This document shows positions 60,377 to 64,000 of a stretch of 64,000 bases of DNA, one piece after another; position 1 is the first letter of the stretch, and every line of letters starts with the position of its first letter. The DNA is taken from positions 271,501 through 335,500 of the forward strand of contig NC_008044.1 of assembly GCF_000014065.1 (NCBI RefSeq). The letters are read 5' to 3'. A program made the position numbers and the translations under genes. The DNA is from Ruegeria sp. TM1040. Lineage in GTDB: Bacteria; Pseudomonadota; Alphaproteobacteria; Rhodobacterales; Rhodobacteraceae. The notes under the pieces are model-generated. The model was not told the origin of the DNA, did no database searches, and saw nothing but the letters and a program-made list of their open reading frames with translations.

Positions 60377-61641
60377 GCGCTGTCCTCGAGGCCACCCAAG
60401 AGGCGCTGAGCCGCGCCGAGCAAGCGCCGGAGGTGTTCCTGTCGCGCTTGCCGGAGCGCGCCCGCGCAGAAGCCCGAGAAAGCGCGGCGCGTCGCTCCAA
60501 GCTGGGCCCGCTTGATGGGGCGACAATCTCCTGGAAGGACATGATTGCCCTAAAGGGTGTCGCGGCGCGTGCAGGCGCGGCCCATGACCCGAAGCTGGCG
60601 CCCGCCGTTTCGGATGCAGACGTCGTGACCCGTGCGCGCAGGGCGGGGCTTGTCAGCATCGGTATCACCAACCAGTCCGAGCTTGCGTTTTCCGGGATCG
60701 GTTACAATCCGCATCACGGCACCCCGCTCCTTGAGGGGCGGGTGCCGGGGGGATCGTCCTCGGGAGCGGCGGCTTCGGTGGCGCGGGGGATCACCCGGCT
60801 CGCGGTGGGCACGGATACCGCTGGCTCTTGCCGGGTGCCAGCGGCGTTTCAGGGCGTGGTGGGCTTTCGCCCCACACGCGGGCGCTACCCGATGGCGGGG
60901 GTGATGCCGCTTGCCCCGAGTTACGACACCGTAGGCGGCTTTGCCCGCTCGGTGAGTGACATGATCGCGCTGGATGCGGTGCTCTCGGGCGATGAGACCT
61001 GTGCGGATGCGGCCAGCAGCCTTGGGGTGCTCCATGAGGTGCTTGGGGCTGGTGATGTGGCTACAGGGGTCGCGGCGTCTTTCAAAGCGGCGGTGGTCCG
61101 ACTTGCTGAGGCGGGGCTGAAGATGGAGCGCGCCAGACAGTCGCCCCTTCTGGACGCATTGGCGCTGATCGCTGCAGGGGGCTGGCCCGGCGCGCGTGAG
61201 GCGGTGGACACCTACGGGCATCTGTTGGCTCCCGAGACGGCTCTGCGCCTTGACCCCTTTGTTGCGGAGCGGTTGCGTGTGTCGGCCCGCCTGGACCGCG
61301 AACCACTCGAAAAGGTCAAAAGGCAGGCCTGCAGTCTGCGCGCCAGGATGCAGACCGAAGACACCCTCTATGTGTTGCCCACCGTCGCCATCGAGGCGCC
61401 CCTTCTGGCGCCGCTCTTGGCAGACCCGGAGGCCTTTGCCGCCACCAATGCCGCTGCCCTGCGCCTGACGATGCCTGCCAGCCTGCTCGATTTGCCAGCG
61501 ATCTCGCTGCCCATCGGCCAGACGGAGGCGGGCTGCTGGGTGGGCCTGCAGCTGGTCGGGCCGCCACATAGCGACCGTCGTCTGCTCGCGACATCACAAA
61601 CGGTCGAAAAGCTGTTGATGAGAAAGGATAAGCTCAGATGA
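60373..61641 (+). CDS. Amidase signature family hydrolase
   Basis: The 422-residue enzyme has the Ser-cisSer-Lys triad: Lys in GATISWKDMIALKG, Ser in PGGSSSGAAASVA and the nucleophile in GTDTAGSCRVPAAF. It should hydrolyse an amide, ureido or carbamoyl bond. The family also contains GatA, AtzE and allophanate hydrolase AtzF. It is not GatA, as there is no gatC or gatB. Its position in an importer operon suggests it acts on the imported compound. It overlaps its neighbours by ATGA on both sides. Confidence 0.92.
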   Translation: MSAVLEATQEALSRAEQAPEVFLSRLPERARAEARESAARRSKLGPLDGATISWKDMIALKGVAARAGAAHDPKLAPAVSDADVVTRARRAGLVSIGITNQSELAFSGIGYNPHHGTPLLEGRVPGGSSSGAAASVARGITRLAVGTDTAGSCRVPAAFQGVVGFRPTRGRYPMAGVMPLAPSYDTVGGFARSVSDMIALDAVLSGDETCADAASSLGVLHEVLGAGDVATGVAASFKAAVVRLAEAGLKMERARQSPLLDALALIAAGGWPGAREAVDTYGHLLAPETALRLDPFVAERLRVSARLDREPLEKVKRQACSLRARMQTEDTLYVLPTVAIEAPLLAPLLADPEAFAATNAAALRLTMPASLLDLPAISLPIGQTEAGCWVGLQLVGPPHSDRRLLATSQTVEKLLMRKDKLR

Positions 61642-62546
61642 TCCGCAATCCGATAAAATGGCCCAATGGCGCCCGCTGCGCCTGTGCGATCACGTTTGAT
61701 GTCGATGCCGACAGCCTGATCCATATCGCCCGTCCCGAAGACGCGCACCGCCGCCTCTATCCGATCAGCATGGGCCGCTATGGCCCCAATTCCGGCGTGC
61801 CGCGCATCCTGGACACCTATCGACGGCTTGGGCTCAAGCAGTCCTTCTTCATGCCCGGCTGGGTGATGGAGCGCTATCCCGAAACGGTTGAGGCGATCCT
61901 CGCCGGGGGCCATGAGATCGGTCATCACGGTTATCTGCACGAAGACCCCGCCGAGCAGAACGCCGAAGACCAGACCTATTGGTTCGAGCGCGCGCTGGAG
62001 GTGCACCGGCGCCTCACCGGTCGCACGCCGCGCGGCTACCGCGCCCCGGTCTATAACGTCACGCCCGAGGTGCTCTCGCTCGCGGTGCAGCATGGGCTGA
62101 CCTATGAAAGTTCGATGATGGCGGATGATCTGCCCTACCGGATCGACACCCCAACGGGCGCGCTCTACGAGCTGCCGGTGCATTGGGGCAGTGATGATTG
62201 GCCACCCTTCGCGCATTTCGACGAGATCGGCTATAAGATGCCGGTGATGTCGCCACGTCGCGGGCTTGAGGCCTCTTTTGAAGAGTTTGAAGCGCAATAT
62301 GAGGCCGGAGGTCTCTGGATCGGCATCTGGCATCCTTTTCTCACCGGGCGGCTGGCCCGCTGGCGGGTCGTGGAACGCTGGCTCGAAGCGGTGCTGGCGC
62401 GTGGCGATGTCTGGTTCGCACCGCTCGAAGAGATCGCCGCCTATGCGGCCTCCCAAGAGGCCGAAGGCCTTTGGCAGCCGCATCGCGAACCTGCCGCTCC
62501 CTACGCAAATCCCGTTTTGATGGAGAAAACGCATGACCAGTTTTGA
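61638..62546 (+). CDS. Polysaccharide deacetylase-family (NodB fold) hydrolase
   Basis: The 302-residue protein starts with the metal-site motif CACAITFDVDADS (Asp pair) and has the His motif GGHEIGHHGYLHEDP around residue 95, plus RGYRAPVYNV. This is a CE4 NodB domain of the cytosolic HpPgdA/PuuE-like type, without signal peptide. Those relatives act on small molecules such as allantoin or on cell-wall sugars. Here a small-molecule C-N hydrolase is inferred. It overlaps the amidase (ATGA) and DUF1989 genes. Confidence 0.85.
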   Translation: MIRNPIKWPNGARCACAITFDVDADSLIHIARPEDAHRRLYPISMGRYGPNSGVPRILDTYRRLGLKQSFFMPGWVMERYPETVEAILAGGHEIGHHGYLHEDPAEQNAEDQTYWFERALEVHRRLTGRTPRGYRAPVYNVTPEVLSLAVQHGLTYESSMMADDLPYRIDTPTGALYELPVHWGSDDWPPFAHFDEIGYKMPVMSPRRGLEASFEEFEAQYEAGGLWIGIWHPFLTGRLARWRVVERWLEAVLARGDVWFAPLEEIAAYAASQEAEGLWQPHREPAAPYANPVLMEKTHDQF

Positions 62547-63234
62547 CCGCCCCTTTGAGGCCGCGCGGCCCGATGGCGAAAACCCAAGCGCCCATGAGAC
62601 GCTGGCAGAAGGCGGACGACTGCGTCCCGAGGCGACCTATACCATTCCTGCCCGACAGGGGCGGGCGATCCGCATGGCACAGGGGGAGGCCTTGATGGTC
62701 ATCAACCGGGATGGCAGCCAGATCGGGGATTTCTGGGCCTTTGTGGAGGGTGACTGTGGCGAGTACCTGTCAATGGAGCACCTGCGCCCGACGTTGAGGC
62801 GCGTCTCGCCGCGTCCCGGCGATGTGCTGGTGAGCAATCGCCGCCGTCCGATCCTGACGTTGCTGGAGGATAGTTCGCCCGGGGTCCACGACACGCTTGT
62901 GGCCTCCTGCGATGTGCATCGCTACGCGCAGCTTGGGCATGAGGGCTATCACGACAATTGCACCGACAACCTGCGCATGGCGCTGGGCGCGCTGGGTCTG
63001 CGCCCGACCACGGTGCCTTGTCCGCTGAACCTCTGGATGAACACCCCCGTGGTCGAGGGCGGCGCGATGGAATGGCGCCCTCCGGTCTCACGCAGGGGGG
63101 ACCATGTGCTGTTTCGCGCGGAACTGGATGTCGTGGTGGTGATTTCCTGCTGCCCGATGGATCTCTTGCCAATCAACGGTGAGGAGGCGCAGCCCCGCGC
63201 GCTGGATGTGCGGCTGCGCCCAAGGCCCGCGTGA
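62533..63234 (+). CDS. DUF1989 / urea carboxylase-associated family protein
   Basis: The 233-residue protein has the family core GVHDTLVASCDVHRYAQLG, YHDNCTDNLRMAL and PLNLWMNTPV, with the Cys, His and Asp residues that bind metal in this family. Relatives (UAAP1/2) form carboxyguanidine deiminase with guanidine carboxylase, but no carboxylase gene is here, and only one DUF1989 gene is present instead of a pair. It overlaps the deacetylase gene by 14 bases and ends the operon. A metal-dependent deaminase-like role is inferred. Confidence 0.8.
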   Translation: MTSFDRPFEAARPDGENPSAHETLAEGGRLRPEATYTIPARQGRAIRMAQGEALMVINRDGSQIGDFWAFVEGDCGEYLSMEHLRPTLRRVSPRPGDVLVSNRRRPILTLLEDSSPGVHDTLVASCDVHRYAQLGHEGYHDNCTDNLRMALGALGLRPTTVPCPLNLWMNTPVVEGGAMEWRPPVSRRGDHVLFRAELDVVVVISCCPMDLLPINGEEAQPRALDVRLRPRPA

Positions 63235-63255
63235 CCTGGCGCGCAGATTGTCTGA

Positions 63256-63281
63256 GGCGCGCGGATCTTCATCCACGCGCC
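63256..63281. terminator. Hairpin between convergent DUF1989 and azoreductase genes
   Basis: A 10-bp stem with one mismatch (GGCGCGCGGA, loop TCTTCA, TCCACGCGCC) lies 21 bases after the DUF1989 stop. It has no T run. The location fits a bidirectional terminator. Confidence 0.5.
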
Positions 63282-63308
63282 CGGTGGGTCTTGGCTTGGG
63301 CGTGGCGC

Positions 63309-63977
63309 TCAGGCGGCTTTTACCGCTGCACCGGCCAGATCTGCGGCGCGCGCGCGGGTGCGGGTCTCAGCCGAGGCTACCGATGCCTCGTGGCGCGCGT
63401 CCTTGAACTCCTGGTATTCGATCGCGATTGTTTCGATGTCGGCTTGCGCAACGCCAAAGTAATGCGCGCAGGCTGCCAGCGCCGGATCAAGCGCATTGAG
63501 ATGCGCGCGCGCGCCCCCGGGCGCGAAGCCGAACTCGCCGCGCGAGGAGAGCACCACCAGCCGTTTGCCCGAGAGGATCGGCTCAATCGGGGTGTCGCCA
63601 CGCGCCAGATCAAAGGAAAAGGTCCGGCCAATCCGCGCGACATGGTCGATCCAGCCCTTCAGTGCGGTGGGCATACCGTAGTTGTACATCGGCGCGCCAA
63701 GCACGAGAATGTCGGCCGCGATCACCTCATCGACCAGTTCATCCGACAGCGCCAGACGCTCGGCCATCCACGGCTCTCTGTCCTCGGGTGGGGTAAAGGC
63801 GGCGTGGATGAATTTGTGGTCGATCGCAGGGATCGGCTCACGCCCGACATCGCGGGTAATGACCTTAGTGTCGGGGGCCTTGGCGAGGAATTCCTTGGTG
63901 AACACATCGGTCAGGTGACGGGTGAGGGAGCGTTCTTCAAGCTGGGCGCTTGCATCAATTCGCAACAGAGTGGGCAT
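63309..63977 (-). CDS. azoR: FMN-dependent NADH-azoreductase/flavodoxin-fold quinone reductase
   Basis: From the ATG at 63977 (AGGAG seven bases upstream) the product is 222 residues. The AzoR family is marked by LLRIDASAQLEERSLTR (FMN phosphate site), LVLGAPMYNYGMPTALKGWIDHVARIGRTF and VVLSSRGEFG. It reduces quinones and azo compounds with NAD(P)H, for protection against thiol-reactive electrophiles. A TTG two codons further upstream (63983) is not needed. It converges on the DUF1989 gene. Confidence 0.9.
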   Translation of the reverse strand: MPTLLRIDASAQLEERSLTRHLTDVFTKEFLAKAPDTKVITRDVGREPIPAIDHKFIHAAFTPPEDREPWMAERLALSDELVDEVIAADILVLGAPMYNYGMPTALKGWIDHVARIGRTFSFDLARGDTPIEPILSGKRLVVLSSRGEFGFAPGGARAHLNALDPALAACAHYFGVAQADIETIAIEYQEFKDARHEASVASAETRTRARAADLAGAAVKAA

Positions 63978-64000
63978 TGGCAATCTCCTGTGTCCATGCA

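Overview
The window is about 64 kb of high-GC chromosomal DNA from an alphaproteobacterium, most likely a Rhodobacteraceae member of the Roseobacter group (Ruegeria/Phaeobacter-like). Reasons: the RpoA N-terminus, a bztABCD-type amino-acid ABC operon, an ATP12-family F1 assembly chaperone, a short-lid adenylate kinase, DUF1127 and TIGR02466 proteins, and the codon bias. No rRNA operon, prophage, complete insertion sequence or CRISPR array is visible. One tRNA gene (Arg, anticodon ACG) was found.

Layout. (1) 1-15110: the S10-spc-alpha ribosomal protein cluster. It is split after rplP by a terminator and about 4.2 kb of accessory genes: a lipoprotein, an orphan solute-binding protein, a TIGR02466 oxygenase-like protein, an aspartoacylase-like hydrolase and a methyltransferase-like protein. 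It resumes at rpmC and runs to rpmD. A DUF1127 mini-gene with its own promoter and terminator follows, then rplO-secY-adk, a long gap, and rpsM-rpsK-rpoA-rplQ. (2) 15165-25460: mixed single genes (YjdM, epimerase, YitT, MATE), aroG preceded by an attenuator with an aromatic leader peptide, a Deg protease, rarA, and a Tat-exported multicopper oxidase behind a CueR-like operator. (3) 25662-28522: a coupled crcB-rluC-HAD-ATP12 run. (4) 28835-33441: the bztABCD operon, with hairpins after the binding-protein gene and a strong terminator at the end. (5) 33559-47110: mainly minus-strand housekeeping genes (argB, engB, MOSC, yidC, an EAL protein, ttcA, yidD, rnpA, rpmH). (6) 47577-51136: VTT membrane protein, disulfide-reductase-like flavoprotein and orphan histidine kinase. 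(7) 51263-53334: tRNA-Arg followed by about 2 kb of gene-poor, compositionally odd DNA with one doubtful lipoprotein gene. (8) 53335-55281: a TetR regulator, a carboxymuconolactone-decarboxylase-like protein and a thioredoxin-fold protein, with the same operator-like sequence in front of both transcription units. (9) 55368-63234: a divergent LysR regulator and a tight seven-gene operon (polyamine-type ABC importer, amidase, NodB-fold deacetylase, DUF1989 protein) that looks like a transport-and-hydrolysis route for an unidentified nitrogen compound. (10) An azoreductase gene closes the window.

The strongest leads are the aroG leader peptide and terminator, the LysR-controlled importer/amidase/deacetylase/DUF1989 operon, the twin operator of the TetR module, and a terminator that hides the ribosome binding site of the aspartoacylase-like gene. 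All functions come from reading motifs by eye. No database search was run.
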